From assembly GCA_947568835.1 (NCBI GenBank), contig OX387606.1, positions 6,386,001 through 6,450,000 on the forward strand: 64,000 nucleotides of DNA. Direction: 5' to 3'. Numbering within the stretch: position 1 is the first letter of the stretch; the number at the start of each line of letters is the position of its first letter. The notes under the pieces are model-generated. The model was not told the DNA's origin. It did not search any database and saw only the letters and a program-made list of their open reading frames with translations. This DNA comes from Protonemura montana (lineage: Eukaryota; Arthropoda; Insecta; Plecoptera; Nemouridae). Shown piece by piece: positions 50,650-62,691 of the stretch. The position numbers were made by a program, and so were the translations under genes.

Positions 50650-50960
50650 TACATGTATAATGATGACGGTGGTGGCGGTGGCGGTGGCGGCGGCGGTGCA
50701 TTAGAATGTAAATTGGCCGCGGTTGACGGATGACCACCGCGCCGTGGACGGCCAAGTGACCCGGGGCGCCTGGCCAGCCAGGGATGGGCCCCGTCCCGAG
50801 CCACTCGACGGAGGACAATGCTCATTTAGACATGGCGCGAGCATCATCGGTCCACAACGTCGTCCCGGGGGCCAGTCGAAGCCACGCCACTTTATTAAAG
50901 ACATGTCGGCCCGTTAAAACAAAACCAAGATATGCTGGACGACCGGCCACCATCACATTT
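50650..50960. other. GC-rich island D with GGTGGC microsatellite
   Basis: A block of about 300 GC-rich bases in the giant intron starts with an imperfect GGTGGC/GGCGGC tandem (50667-50698) and continues with CpG-rich, GGCC-rich sequence. It resembles islands A and B in composition. No coding exon is supported on either strand. Confidence 0.5.
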
Positions 50961-53900
50961 GTCCTTGGTGACTTGGCACACACATCAGAACCACCATTAA
51001 AGGACAAGTTATTTTTTTTTCGTAATAATTTTTAAAACTAACCTTAACGACTGGCATGCATAGTAATTTTGGAGAGATAAATCATATTTTCTGGTCTTCA
51101 CCCATGTAATTCGTCGGTGGTGGGTATTGTAGCCTTAGAGCGGTGTTGTCTTGACTCTTGTTTCTAGAGCGAGCGACCAATATGTGTATGGCGCGGGACG
51201 GCCGATGTCCGATTTCATATGTGTCGATGAGCCTGAGATGATAAGCGGCATGTCGAGTTATCGATGAACTTTCGTAATCCTGTCACCACGTCAAACTTGT
51301 CTCCTTGACGTAGTATCGCTCGCGGATGGGTTGACCTTTTGACATGGAACGACTTGACTTTTCATTGAGTCTTGATATAAAAAGTGTTTCAATATTTCAA
51401 AGACTGTCGTCAGGCGCCGACAATTGAACTTAACGTCGGTTTGATCGTTTCTGTGCTGTTGACCGAGGGTATCAAAATGATAACCGGATAGGTTATACAT
51501 TTTTTGCAAAAATTTGGTTACTGGCACGAAAATAAGCGTATAGGTGATGCCAAAAAAATAGTAAGAAAATCACGTAAAATCTAGGCATGCATAACAGAAC
51601 TCGGTTTTATCATTTATCAATCAAGCCGTATTTAGTGAATACATATCGCAAACTGGGTGAAGGTTAGCAACGTTAAAAACTAGTCGGATCAGTTGATCGG
51701 TTTAATCATGATTATTATCCATATTTTATAAGAACACAACGTGGAGAGAGGACAATCAGAAAACTGAATGAACATGCGCATTTCGCTAAACATTCTCTCA
51801 TTTACGCATGCTCGTTGTAAACGTGCCAAGTTGGCGATTATACCGGATCGATGACATATAGTGCGACCTTTATTTGAAAATAATTAACCGTTAATTGGCC
51901 TAAAGCGTTCATTTTATTGTTACATAAAAATGGCATAAAGAATCTATAAAGATTATAGATAAAAAACCAACTGTTACATATAGTTTTAGATTTTAAATTT
52001 GCCACGCTCACGTTAAATCGATCATTTTTTGCGATAACCAAAATATAATTTAATTTTAATGACTATTTAAACATTTGTAACACGAGCAGAACCGAGATTA
52101 ACATAAGTTCGAAGAGCTATTATCATTAATATTCCGTCGTTTGGCTGGAGATCCGTCTACGGGACAGAGCATAATTACGCGACGGCAGCGACGGTTCATT
52201 TTGGCGGCGCCAATTTTTCACCTGTCATCTTCACTGCCGCGTCTCTGCTCATCTTGTGTCGGTACCTAGTTCACCAAGCGGTCAACGGATAATCACAACG
52301 ATCGAGAAACTGTTTGTGTCGTTCAAAACACCGAAACATACAGAATTTCTGACAGCTACGCCCTATTTTTTTCAAGAAATTTCACTACAATTGGCGTCCA
52401 GGTGTGGGATTGACTTTCCATGTGTGATTTCACAAACCTACTACACTAAAAAATATATAAATTCATGTATATTATGGCACAGTCATTGCTATGATATTTT
52501 TTCAGGTAGTCATTTTAATTTATTCTTAATTCAATATAAATTATTTTCACGATTTATGACATGCTTTTTAACTACCGCTAGTTGTTAGTCCAATTATAAT
52601 AATTTAAAAATATTTACATATTAAATTAATAACTTCCTCTGGCTAAGGTTTTGAAAGTGTTATCGTGCTACACGTTATATTTTTGTCACAACTTATTGTG
52701 GTTTCACATATTAAAATACAATGCGTGGCAAGCCATATTTTTTGCCTGTGACAAATAACATGCAGGCGACAAAAAGTTTAATTTTTTTCAATCAGATAAC
52801 ATTTCGGCACTTTGCTTGCACCTATCTTTTAATGGAAATCACTCTGGATGACCAAGTCACTTCTGTTGCAACCTCCTTCCTTAGGTGGACGCACAGCTTC
52901 TCGAGTCGACAGTTAGCAGTCAGCAAAGACCGCTATGGAGCCCTCTTCGCTAGCCTTTACCAACCTGTTCCAACTCGTAAGACCACTCTATCTAATTGTG
53001 TTCATGAAGAAATGTGAATGACAGATCGGGAATTGGAGAGCGTTGGGCTATCAGCCAATAGCGGAATGCTTTGGTCAAGTTACAAGTGTTCAATATTGAT
53101 GAGAGGGAGGGACCTAAAGGTACACACTGGATGCTGGTGTCAGATCAACACCGAGATATCTTCAATTTTAACCAGTGAGAACAATGAAGAAAGTGGTAGT
53201 AATCAATTTTTTTAATGGAAGCATCACATTTTATACTATCCATGATGGCGCCAGCTGCAACGTTTGACGTTGTTTCTAAACTATACATGGAAAGACTTTG
53301 AACATTTTTCTAGAATGTTTTATGGACTATTGTTAAGTCACTTGTGTTTGCATGCAACGAACATTACAATATTCTTTCAAATATTTATGGTATAAATATT
53401 CGAAGTAAGACTCAAATCTTTCCATCTTGAGATGTCTTTCTACGTAGAGATATATTCAAGAGACTATCCTTCTCATCTTACACAAAATGAACGAACATTA
53501 TTATAACCAAAGCCTTGGGGAAATTTTGACTCTGTTAATTTTTCTGTTTGATCGTTTAGACTAACCCTTAAAGACTAATTACGGCAGGATCTCTGTTACA
53601 TCATCAAGCTCCTAAAACAAGCCGAGTCAGGAGTAATATATAAAGTTAGAAGATTTTTAGGCCCCTCGAGGGCATTTCTTTGTCTGTATTCTTGAGACTC
53701 TAGTGAAAGAGCTAAGCTCTGCAGTGTTAAAAAGGGAGGAGGCATCTTTGTAATTGCCATTGAGAACTCTAAGGACAAATACATCCTCGAGGGATGAAAA
53801 TGTATATCTACTCTTCTTTTAGGTGAAGAAAGGGGTACATTATCAAGCTATCTTCATAAGTAAAGCGTAAGTCTGCATAAAAGAACATCAGAAATGTGTG

Positions 53901-55484
53901 CAAGACTTCTGAATACGGCTCCTCCATCGCCGCCAAGGTATTTTTCCCCCGTACTTCCCCGGGTGGGATTTTCGCCTCGTCAAAGTTTGACTTGACAACG
54001 AGTTTTTGCAAAGTTTTCCATCTCTATAACCTAGTCAAGTTGATTTAGCATAAGATTGAAACCAATTAAAATATTACGATGCCAGCGAAGCGAACGTGGT
54101 CTTAAGGTATAATGAAATATTATGCAAGGAACCCTGTGCCAATTATCAACTAATTGATCACTTTACGACTTAACCCGTCATTAATTGCCATCGTCTTCCG
54201 AGTGAGCGATATTGAAGAACGTGGATTTTTTCTTCTAATTTAAAAAAACCAACTTTATTTTCCTCTCTTTTGAATTGGTAAAATCTTGTTGCTTTCAAAA
54301 TACCGGTAATAGCGACCCACGCATTTAATATGAAGTACGTACGACAGGGTTTTACGTTGATTTTTTTTTAAATTATTAATGGTAATTAGCGTAGTTAGCC
54401 AGCGAACGTTGAAGTCTGAATTTCGATTCGAACCGATCTGCTATAGAGGTGAGATGCACTTTTTAGTTCGGATCCGATCCGATATTTGACGGATAGTCTC
54501 GTTTGGGGCCGATGCTTTCTGCGAACGTTTGATAGAACTAGAATCAGACTAAAGTTCCCTCCGAACAAGGGTGGCATCCATTATCGGGTAGCCGCGCGCG
54601 GTTCATCTTCATCGACGGTGAGGGGGGGCAGAGCAAAGCGGAAACGCAAACACTCAACTAGCTATGTACGCTATGTTGCAAGAGTTTAATGAAATAGTAT
54701 AGGCCTATGCTCCCTGTGGACGAAATTATGATAAGTCTGGGGATAAAGCGACATTGTTTATAAGGTTACAAGTTATTTGCAAACTGAATCTCTGTGTTTG
54801 TTTTTGAGAAGCAGTGGCATCTAATTGTTTGCTCAAGATGAGGAGATTATAATATTATTATTTTAGGGGGAAGGTTCTCTAATGGAAAGCAAGTATATAT
54901 AAATAATGGGCCCGGTGCAACTTGTGAGCATACTGTGTGTGTTCGTGTGTGTGTTGTTTTTTTTTTGCTTTTAAATGATAACAGATTGCCAATTAGAAGA
55001 CAAAATCTCAAATATATTTGCATAAAACAAGTCAAGTTCAAATATTCTCCAACGATTTTAATTAATATCGCGAGGCTGTGGCGCCTTTTCTCATTCTCCT
55101 TCTCTTTTTCTTGGCTTGACCAGTTAACTTAGAAACAAAGTTACTTTTTTGGCTAAAGAAAACTCGCAGTTCAATCAAATTTAAGTTTGATGTGTATTCC
55201 AACAAAATATCGAACCCCTCCCAAGGATGCTCAATGGTTCAGAATGATGAGCACTATGAAATATTAACCCCGCTAATGAAGTCAAGACAGGCAGCAACCC
55301 CTTCTCAGTTGCTTAGCAACAATAGAGAATAATCTATTGACCATCCCCTAACAGAAATGACGTCACACAATATTCATATTGTCTACCTGATGAAATGCTA
55401 ATCTTATGATGTTGTAGTCAAGGAGACTGAACGCTGGAACGACCGAGTCGACGACACAGCCTCGGCGATGTCAGGGAAGATGAG

Positions 55485-55523
55485 AAGGGGTGAGCGGGAG
55501 AAGGGGTGCGCGGCGAAGGGGTG
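55485..55523. repeat. Short tandem repeat around AAGGGGTG
   Basis: Three copies of AAGGGGTG start at 55485, 55501 and 55516, spaced 15-16 bases apart. Confidence 0.6.
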
Positions 55524-56027
55524 TTGTTCTAACTTGCTAATTATTCAGCGATGCCATACGCCATCATAATATTATGGGGAGAAATTTCAAAACCGAGAGA
55601 GAGACATTCTACTCTTGTACCGGGTGATTCGCGACTAGCGGCACAAGACACAAGCAGTCTGGCAAACCAAGGAAACTTATATCAACGCTGTTTTGATTTT
55701 TCCACAGGTTGTACCACTGTAAATTAGGGTTGCCGGAGAAAAATACCCATAATTTTAGAGATGGAGGTTAGAATTTGTCAATTCAACAAGTTATTGAACT
55801 CTCTGAAATTTGTCTCAATTCTTAATTAATCCCGCGGTTCAAATTCTCGGAGCAACAATTACACCGAGCAGCGAGGGGTGATAATAATTAGTATGCATGA
55901 CTGTGACATTGCTTGTAAAACAATTAGCGCTCCTGACAACATGCTCGACTTAATTACGGTGTAATTGTCTTGTAATTATGCGACTTAGCGTCAATTCCGG
56001 CATGATAGGCGGGCGGGTTCGTTGTAT

Positions 56028-56132
56028 GACACTGGTAAAAGACACATTTTGTCAGTGTTATCTGACAAACAAACGTTTAACACGTTTTCATCACGCATAA
56101 GTGTGACTGTCATGTCGTGTCACTTTTTATGC
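56028..56132. repeat. Two adjacent imperfect hairpins
   Basis: ACACTG (56029-56034) pairs with CAGTGT (56053-56058). GCATAAGTGTGAC (56095-56107) pairs imperfectly with GTGTCACTTTTTATGC (56117-56132). They could be remnants of a foldback element. Confidence 0.3.
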
Positions 56133-57146
56133 CACGAATAAAACACTGGAGGCACGGCATTTTTCACAGGTGGAGGTGCCAGACTCAAGTCGTTTGGTAT
56201 TTTTTTTTTGGTTCGGCTAATTTTCTATTAAAATAAAGTGGTGTTGTTAGTCGTTAGTCCTTTCGGCTGTCACATTTCGTAATTTATTGTCCGCTGATAT
56301 CGATGTAGGATGTAATCGATTTGAAAAAACAACAAAATGTAATTGGCCTCGCTGACTTTTTGATCTTTGACACGGAATCGATGACGAATTTACAGTGTCA
56401 CCATGAAGCCATATCTATACTTAAGACGCGCTTCATAAATCATGTGTTTTTTTAACTGAGATTGATGTTTGTTTTTTAAGTGACGAATCTGGGAAATATT
56501 ATTTTCTCAAGTGGTTTGAAATACAGGTCAACAAATTCTTAAGATGCACCTTGTATTTTTTTTATTTTTTTTCTTAATAAGTGTACAGAAATATTACTCT
56601 TTGGAAAGCTAAGTCAAATGTCAGTACAGAACAAGAGCATATAGTGCATTCCCCATGTTTATGTCTGGATCAGATCGGTGAACTTCCTGTAGGAAAGTTC
56701 ATGGGTGGGCCATGTCTGTTCAATGTAACATACTCGTGACATGTGGAAGAAGTAAAAATGAATGCACGTAGTTAATTACTATTATGAAATAATTATCAGG
56801 TGCAAGCAATGATCCATTTAATTGATTTTTACTATAGTGGAGTTCAGGATTTCTTCGTCACAACCGCTTTTCAGTTTTAAACGAAAGCCATTTTCTTAGA
56901 TGGGGATGATATCCTCAAGTGCTCCTTATCTAATTTGACACATGCCAAAGAGTCATTATATATTATTTTCGGTGTAAATTAACACGCTTAACCTAATTTC
57001 GGGGATGGGTTTCTAACAAAAACGCACACTCTCTTCCTAACGAGACTCTGGAATATGTAGCCTGGTTGTCGGAACGCATCCTGTTTTGACGGCGCGGGCT
57101 AGTACTGTGTCTGCAAGCGTGTCACTGCCATGGCGGTCACGGCTGG

Positions 57147-57179
57147 CTGACACGGGACTGACACGGGACTGACACGAGC
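57147..57179. repeat. Three-copy 11-base tandem repeat
   Basis: Two exact copies of CTGACACGGGA are followed by a third, CTGACACGAGC. The surrounding 100 bases are GC-rich. Confidence 0.8.
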
Positions 57180-59546
57180 ACGGGGTGGGGAAAGGGTGAC
57201 ATATGCCGAGCCCGGGTCGGCGAGGACGAACACGAGTAGAGACCTCGGAAGGTTGGAGGACAATCACTGCCACTGTCTTCTGATCAAGGAGCGGGGTTCA
57301 GAGATTCAAGACGGTTTTTATGTTGACTTTGGCGCGCCTCTCTTAAGAGTGGTCGCGATGGTTAGTTCTAAGAAATTACATGAGTATAGTGTGTTTCGTA
57401 AAGTATTTGGACTGGAAAAAAATGAATTATATTTGTATGTGGCTATATGCTCGCGATTTTCTAAATCGAAACTTCTTAATTGCCGGACAATTCTTTTGTT
57501 AGCGTATTTAGAGTAGCGATAATTTGTGACTCGGCAAGTGTACTTGGCTTTAATGCGATGCCGAGAAAGTTATCCGTCGACTTATCTCAAAATGATGGCA
57601 AATCTAATTACGCTTACAAAATGTCATTCCACACTTCCGTATAAAACTTTTTTTTTTATTTCTAATTCCATTTCGCTCATTACAACGTATTATTTATTGT
57701 GTAACGCCGACAATTCCTTGCGCAATTAGATAATGTACGCTGCACACGTACTTCAGAAGTTATTAACCGTGTAAATTGTCATATAACGAACCTATTTGCC
57801 GACGTCGAATCGGCGAAATATTGCATCAAAAAGTCTCATGAATTTTAGATTCTTGTGTCATATCGCTTGTAATCCGTTCGCATCTGTGAATGCTCCATTA
57901 GAATAACGGCTGCGTAACCTCATTTGATTCCCCTTTCCTTTCGACCCCTCGCCGCTGACGTATCGCCGGGCATTTGTCAAAACGAAGCTCAACCATTCCG
58001 ACCACGAGATGGTCATCAGATGGCCGGCTCAACTGTTGCATACCAAACGCGACTCGTGTATCGCGAGAATGATACTACACGTGTTTTTGCTTTTCAAATT
58101 TTCTTGCGGCCCGGCTTCACTGCAGCAGGCAAGTGGCCGCAGAGAAATGAACGCATTTACGTGAATTATTGAACAGGAGTCGAAATGACCTTTTTTTCTT
58201 GTTGTTAAAAAAGACAATCTTGCAGTTGTGCAGTTATTGTACTCTCGGATCGGATACCGAAGGAAAATCACGACACGACTCGCAGATAACTCAGATTGAA
58301 GCGGCACAACACTCGGTTCACCAGTGTGGACCACGAAAATTTTAATTTCACCGTGGCATATGATGCAAAATCTTTGATGAGCAGCGGAAATTGTCAAACA
58401 TCTTCTCAAAGTCGAGGCCTATTTCGTGAATCAATGACTTCCCAAGCGGCAAGCGGCTGACTGCAGGAGTACACACAGTGCTTAACAAGGTTTAGTCCAA
58501 GGGTGGAATTACAGCCCTGTTCTGTGATATCAAGGGTGTCCGGGGAATACCAGTCGGACAGAAGGGATATGAATATTTCAGAAGTCTATCTAGTCTGGAC
58601 AGTAGCTATTTGAAGATTGAGTGACCCTTTATTCTGTAGGGACTCAAATGCCAGTAATCACGGGCGTAAGAAGATTGATGGTACATCATGCATCGAGATC
58701 TAGGTGGAAACCTGGGGACTACATGGAGGAAACTTGGACGGAACCTTGTCAGAGAAGGTGTTTTCGCAGAGGTTCGTAGCCAATTCCCGGGAGCTTTCAA
58801 CTTTCGTTTGTCGATGTCGCACGTCATGTAATGCTCGTGTAACTAATGTAATTGCCTGGCAAGCAATGAATTACATTCAATAATTACTCAGAAGACTGTG
58901 GAGTTACATTGTCTTAAAAAAAAAAGCAGGAAGTTGTCAGAATGAGTAGGTTTACAGTTCATAAAACAGGTCTAAAAAAAAAGACGAGCAAAATTCTGAT
59001 AGTGTCGTGAATCATGATATTGAGTGTGTGTTATGTTAATCCATGTAATTTCATTATTATCTAGGCTTCTTGTATAAAGACAAGAACGTCATGCAGGATA
59101 AGACGGTAATTGTTGGTCTGACGGGCAAGGAGGTTCATTTTAAACGACTTCCTCGGCTATGGAAACAGCAATTGCTGAATATATTTAACACATCTCCCCG
59201 TTCTGGTCGGTTTGGCGACACGCGATGCTAAAGTCCAGTCCACCTCCTACACAGCCAACCAAAGACCCACAGTATCGAGCAGCAAACACCGATCAAAGCG
59301 TATAAATAGTCGAGTAATTTATGTATTTTATATGTTTAGTTGCGCAATTTCGGGGTATAGTACGAAAAATGTTTGCCCACTCGGAACTGAGACAATCATT
59401 TTTGATTGTTTTAATATGTCGTGTACTCGTATGGCCGGAGCTTCCTTTCGCGGGCAATTACGTGTCTTGTTATAGTGTTTGTACAAACTAGTAAAATGGA
59501 GAAAAGACCGAGAATAGAGAAAATTAAGATTTAAGTCGGGCGGAGT

Positions 59547-59576
59547 GGAAGTCGACGTACGATTCGGTCGACTTCC
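59547..59576. repeat. Perfect 10-base-stem hairpin GGAAGTCGAC/GTCGACTTCC
   Basis: The arms 59547-59556 and 59567-59576 are perfect inverted copies around a 10-base loop (GTACGATTCG). Each arm holds a GTCGAC palindrome. Confidence 0.6.
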
Positions 59577-60300
59577 TGACTTGTAAAGCAGCTAATGCCG
59601 GTTTTGCACTAGCGAGTGTGCTGGTAGTTGTGCCGGTAAGAGTATAGGGCCCATACGGATCGCATTTTGTCGAACGAAATTGTAGATATTTTGCATTCAA
59701 GATGGCTGTTATTATGAAGCAATTATTTACATAGCCATAGGAGGATCGTTCGAAAATTATGTTAGGCCATAAGCCCTCTGCAGTTCACCCCTGACGTTAC
59801 AGCTAACGAAAATGTAAAAATCTTTGTGCATTACATGTAGCTCTACTTATCACATGTTTAATTTTCTCGGACAAGAAACAATTTTTGACTCAAAAGATTC
59901 ACGATTTCAAGCACCAATAACGTATTACATTAAATAATAACCGAATGACGTGAACCAAACCCATCTCAAGTTACCTACAAGATTGTAAATTTGTAAAGTC
60001 GCTAAAGATAGAATCAAATTTAACACGATCGAGGTGGATTCTGGTCTGCGTCGGCCTCGGAGCTTGACGCATCTATGCGACGACGCCGCCTTGCTACATA
60101 CTGCAACAGAGTCTCGAGACGCCCCGCCGTGCCAAATCACCAGTTAATCAATCCCAAACGTTTGTTTCTCATTATAAAAATTTTAATAAAATGTTATTTA
60201 TGATTCGTCGCCCCTGTAATTCACACAACGCGCAGCGCACACAATGGGATGGCTTCAATGCTGACGAGTTAATTAAATTATATGGAAACATATCGACTTG

Positions 60301-60317
60301 ATATATATATATATATA
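60301..60317. repeat. AT dinucleotide microsatellite
   Basis: About 17 bases of uninterrupted AT repeat in AT-rich intronic DNA. Confidence 0.9.
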
Positions 60318-60647
60318 CTGCATTGTTTCACGCGTCACAGATTGTGTCAATCATTTTCATTCAGGAAGCTGTTTCTGCACCAGAATGTGACCATTACTGG
60401 AATTGAAATCTTCCTTAATGATACAGGGCGAACGAAATGATTGGCAATTGCATTCAATTGCGAATCGCATCGGAGCTCAAGCAGAGTAACCTGCACTCGT
60501 ACGAGGCAAGGCGTGCCTTCGGTTCGTTGGCCCGAGCCAAATCATCATCGAGTCATTGTCTAATATCGCGGCATTTCTTTGAAAAAACGAGCGTCCGTGA
60601 ATATTAACACCTTTTACCCGCTCCACATTCGGTTCAGATGAACTTAC

Positions 60648-60702
60648 CACGTCCGTAGCTCATGGACGCGATGGGAGACACAGTACCACCTGCGGATCTC
60701 AT
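60648..60702 (-). CDS. bnc: Candidate alternative exon of the basonuclin-like gene
   Basis: Inside the 38.6-kb intron, 1.9 kb after exon 62589-62691, the minus strand shows an ATG followed by 18 open codons (MRSAGGTVSPIASMSYGR) and one G, then a strong GTAAGT donor. It ends in phase 1 with the same base as exon 62589-62691, so splicing to 24031 would give ...YGR-ALDKLGF in frame. Two readings fit. It could be an alternative first exon, making a protein without the N-terminal Cys-rich motif. Or it could be a 42-base cassette (60648-60689, after GATCCGCAG) adding 14 residues between WVPH and ALDKL without a frameshift. The cassette acceptor has a poor pyrimidine tract. No homology is known to me; the phase match could occur by chance about one time in three. 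Confidence 0.28.
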
Positions 60703-62588
60703 TATCGAGAGCTTAGTCAAATTTGATTTCTCTCGGAATGAGACGATTATCCGACTTCCTTTGCGTCTGCTCTTCGGAGAATGATGATTTTATCAAAAAA
60801 GTTGGACGGTTATGAAACATTACACAGTGTTTTGTTCGGTGATTGTTCAGTATTTTACCCGGTAAAAGTAAAAGGTAAAAGCGTGTCGCGCAAGGACGGA
60901 TTGTGAATACCAACCGAGCAATTATGAAGTGATTCGGGCGCAGGAGTGACCAGCTAGGTAACCTTTTGATAAAAAGCAAACTGGCGCCACTCACAAGACA
61001 ATGATAAGGAAAGTGTGTTTGTGTGTGTGCTAGTGAATAAATGCCAAGCTGAGATTGGTGGATCCCGGACAGCGGCTCATGCGGATAGACCTGCATACTC
61101 CCGAGTGTGTCGTGAAAAGTGGACAACGTTTTTGATTGGTTTCACGGCGGGTGGCGGCACTAGGTGGTATCACAATTGTGGCCAGCTTAGAGCCTTTTGT
61201 GTCTCGGCATTCATCACCGGTTCAACGCTGATCAATAATCAGCTGCGACATATTGTAAGGTTTTCAACAAGTTACTCGCTTTCCGAACATGGCGTTTGGA
61301 AGGAACGGAATGGCATGGTCGCGTTCAGGTATAGGTGTTTATTAGAGACACTACAGGGTGATCTCCAGCAGCGCTTGAAATTGTTAATTTTCTTCTTTTT
61401 TTTCGTGGTTGATACAAGACACTGTCTGCAGTTTAATTCATTAAGTTTAAAAAAAAACTATCAACTCTCCTCGGCAGCAAAGAACAACTCTATACCTTAG
61501 CGTGTAACATGTTTGCATTCTTCGCCATCCACTTGTTTCTCTAACCGTGTGAATCGATCCCACCACGCATCGAAAAGACGAAAAAAAAAATCAATTAATA
61601 ATATTTAGTGCGAAAAAGTATTTAGAGCTTCATGGGTTGGATGGATTCATTTCGTTTGGCCACGGTTGGCACTTTTTTAATGGACGATACACGATTTAAC
61701 ACAACGATTCCCCTCAATGTAATTTACCCCATGTAGCTTTACTCCTATTATCAAATCCCCAGCCTACCATTCTTCGAGACCCCTTATTAATACCCGAAAA
61801 GTCGACACAGTTTTTAGACCTTGGCAAGATTAGTCGCATAAAGGATTGCGGTAAAGAGCCTGTTTCTCATTTCCAGGCGAGTCCCAGGACCGACACTTTT
61901 CTCTCCGCTGGTCCCTTGAGGGAAATTAGGTGAACTAAACGCTAGCCTTATTCAACCCCCTTAAGTCGAGGGAGTGCCACACCTTTGCACTACGACGCGT
62001 TGCCTGAACGTCTGTGAAGAAGGCTTACGCGGCAAGGAGTTAGTTATGTTCATGTGTATGTGGCTATTCGTATCTCAAAGATCTCAGGTGAAGTGGTCGT
62101 ACTGGGTATCGCGTCTTTATGCTAAATAAAACACATCGACGGTTCTCGGTTCTTTGCAACAAAAGAGAAAAAAAAAAACATGAAGCCGAAATTTTACATT
62201 TTTACAAAAGTAGCGTCGTTGTAGCCGAGAGATGGATGGATGTCAAAGGACGGAAAACTCGTTCGATCTCGCTTTACATCTTACAGTTCACCATCGCTCT
62301 GTCTCGCTCTGTCTCATGATAAAATGCAGCCGAGAAAATGAGCTGCCAAACTCAGACGAGTTATTGATATATTTTTAAGTCCCGTGGGTTGATTTTTTTT
62401 CTCTCTTTATTTAGTCATGAATAAATTTACATTTTACGTGATCGATATTTCCTCGTAAACTATCGGATGCGTCGTAAATTGAAAATGCGTGGCGAGAACA
62501 CGCGGTGCGTTATGGATCAGGTAGAAAGTGAAACGAGTTTTCTGTGCGTCGTCGATGGTTGAACGACGAATCTGCTGAGATGACTTAC
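60703..62588 (-). other. Start of the giant intron, 5' portion
   Basis: Non-coding sequence between exon 62589-62691 and the candidate exon at 60648. A plus-strand 161-codon open frame (61015-61500) and a minus-strand 137-codon one (60713-61126) overlap each other and resemble no known family. A 10-base tandem repeat (CGCTCTGTCT, twice) lies at 62295-62315. If the 60648-60702 exon is a first exon, its promoter would be in the low end of this stretch; I see no clear TATA box. Confidence 0.5.
62295..62315. repeat. Two-copy CGCTCTGTCT tandem repeat
   Basis: Two exact head-to-tail copies of a 10-base CT-rich unit lie about 300 bases inside the giant intron from its donor. Confidence 0.6.
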
Positions 62589-62691
62589 CATGTGGCACCC
62601 AACTGTGGTTGCAAGTATCGCAGTATCTGATGTTCATCTTTCCAGGGGTGAAGCATTCACAGGAACAGCTCGGAACGGTACACCTGATGGC
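62589..62691 (-). CDS. bnc: Basonuclin-family zinc-finger protein, N-terminal coding exon (first exon visible)
   Basis: This is an internal coding exon of a basonuclin-type transcription factor, a nuclear DNA-binding regulator related to vertebrate BNC1/BNC2 and fly disco. It has 103 bases and encodes 34 codons plus one base, beginning AIRCTVPSC and ending NHSWVPH. That is the N-terminal basonuclin signature: a Cys-rich C-x4-C-x-C-x-C cluster, a PGK turn, then C-x2-C and the HxWVxH ending. The acceptor is TTTTTGCAG followed by GCC, and the donor is CATG followed by GTAAGT. The exon starts in phase 0 and ends in phase 1; its final G joins CG of exon 23796-24031 to make the Ala of ALDKL, exactly as in vertebrate basonuclins (WVAHALDKL). 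The next exon lies 38,557 bases downstream. The start codon is not in this exon. Identity is very secure; the bnc symbol is a family label because orthologue names differ between phyla. Confidence 0.93.

Larger units (their letters stand above)
45682..60647 (-). other. Giant intron, upstream step (45.7-60.6 kb)
   Basis: This is non-coding sequence between the candidate alternative exon and the ratchet point. It contains a CT-rich GAGA-type tract (46030-46085), a GC-rich island with a GGTGGC microsatellite (50650-50960), a palindromic TCAATCAC/GTGATTGA pair (50248-50267), short tandem repeats (55485-55523, 57147-57179), paired hairpins (56028-56132) and a 10-base-stem hairpin (59547-59576). 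Open frames here are short and unconvincing. Confidence 0.6.

Noticed and set aside
54410-54440. tRNA-like T-loop sequence GGTTCGAAT on the minus strand
   Set aside because: The flanking bases do not form the T-stem, and no matching acceptor or anticodon arms were found. Similar T-loop look-alikes near 20590 and 55840 fail in the same way.
61015-61500. 161-codon plus-strand open frame
   Set aside because: It has poly-Phe and low-complexity parts, no family resemblance, and overlaps a 137-codon minus-strand frame of equal plausibility. Treated as chance.
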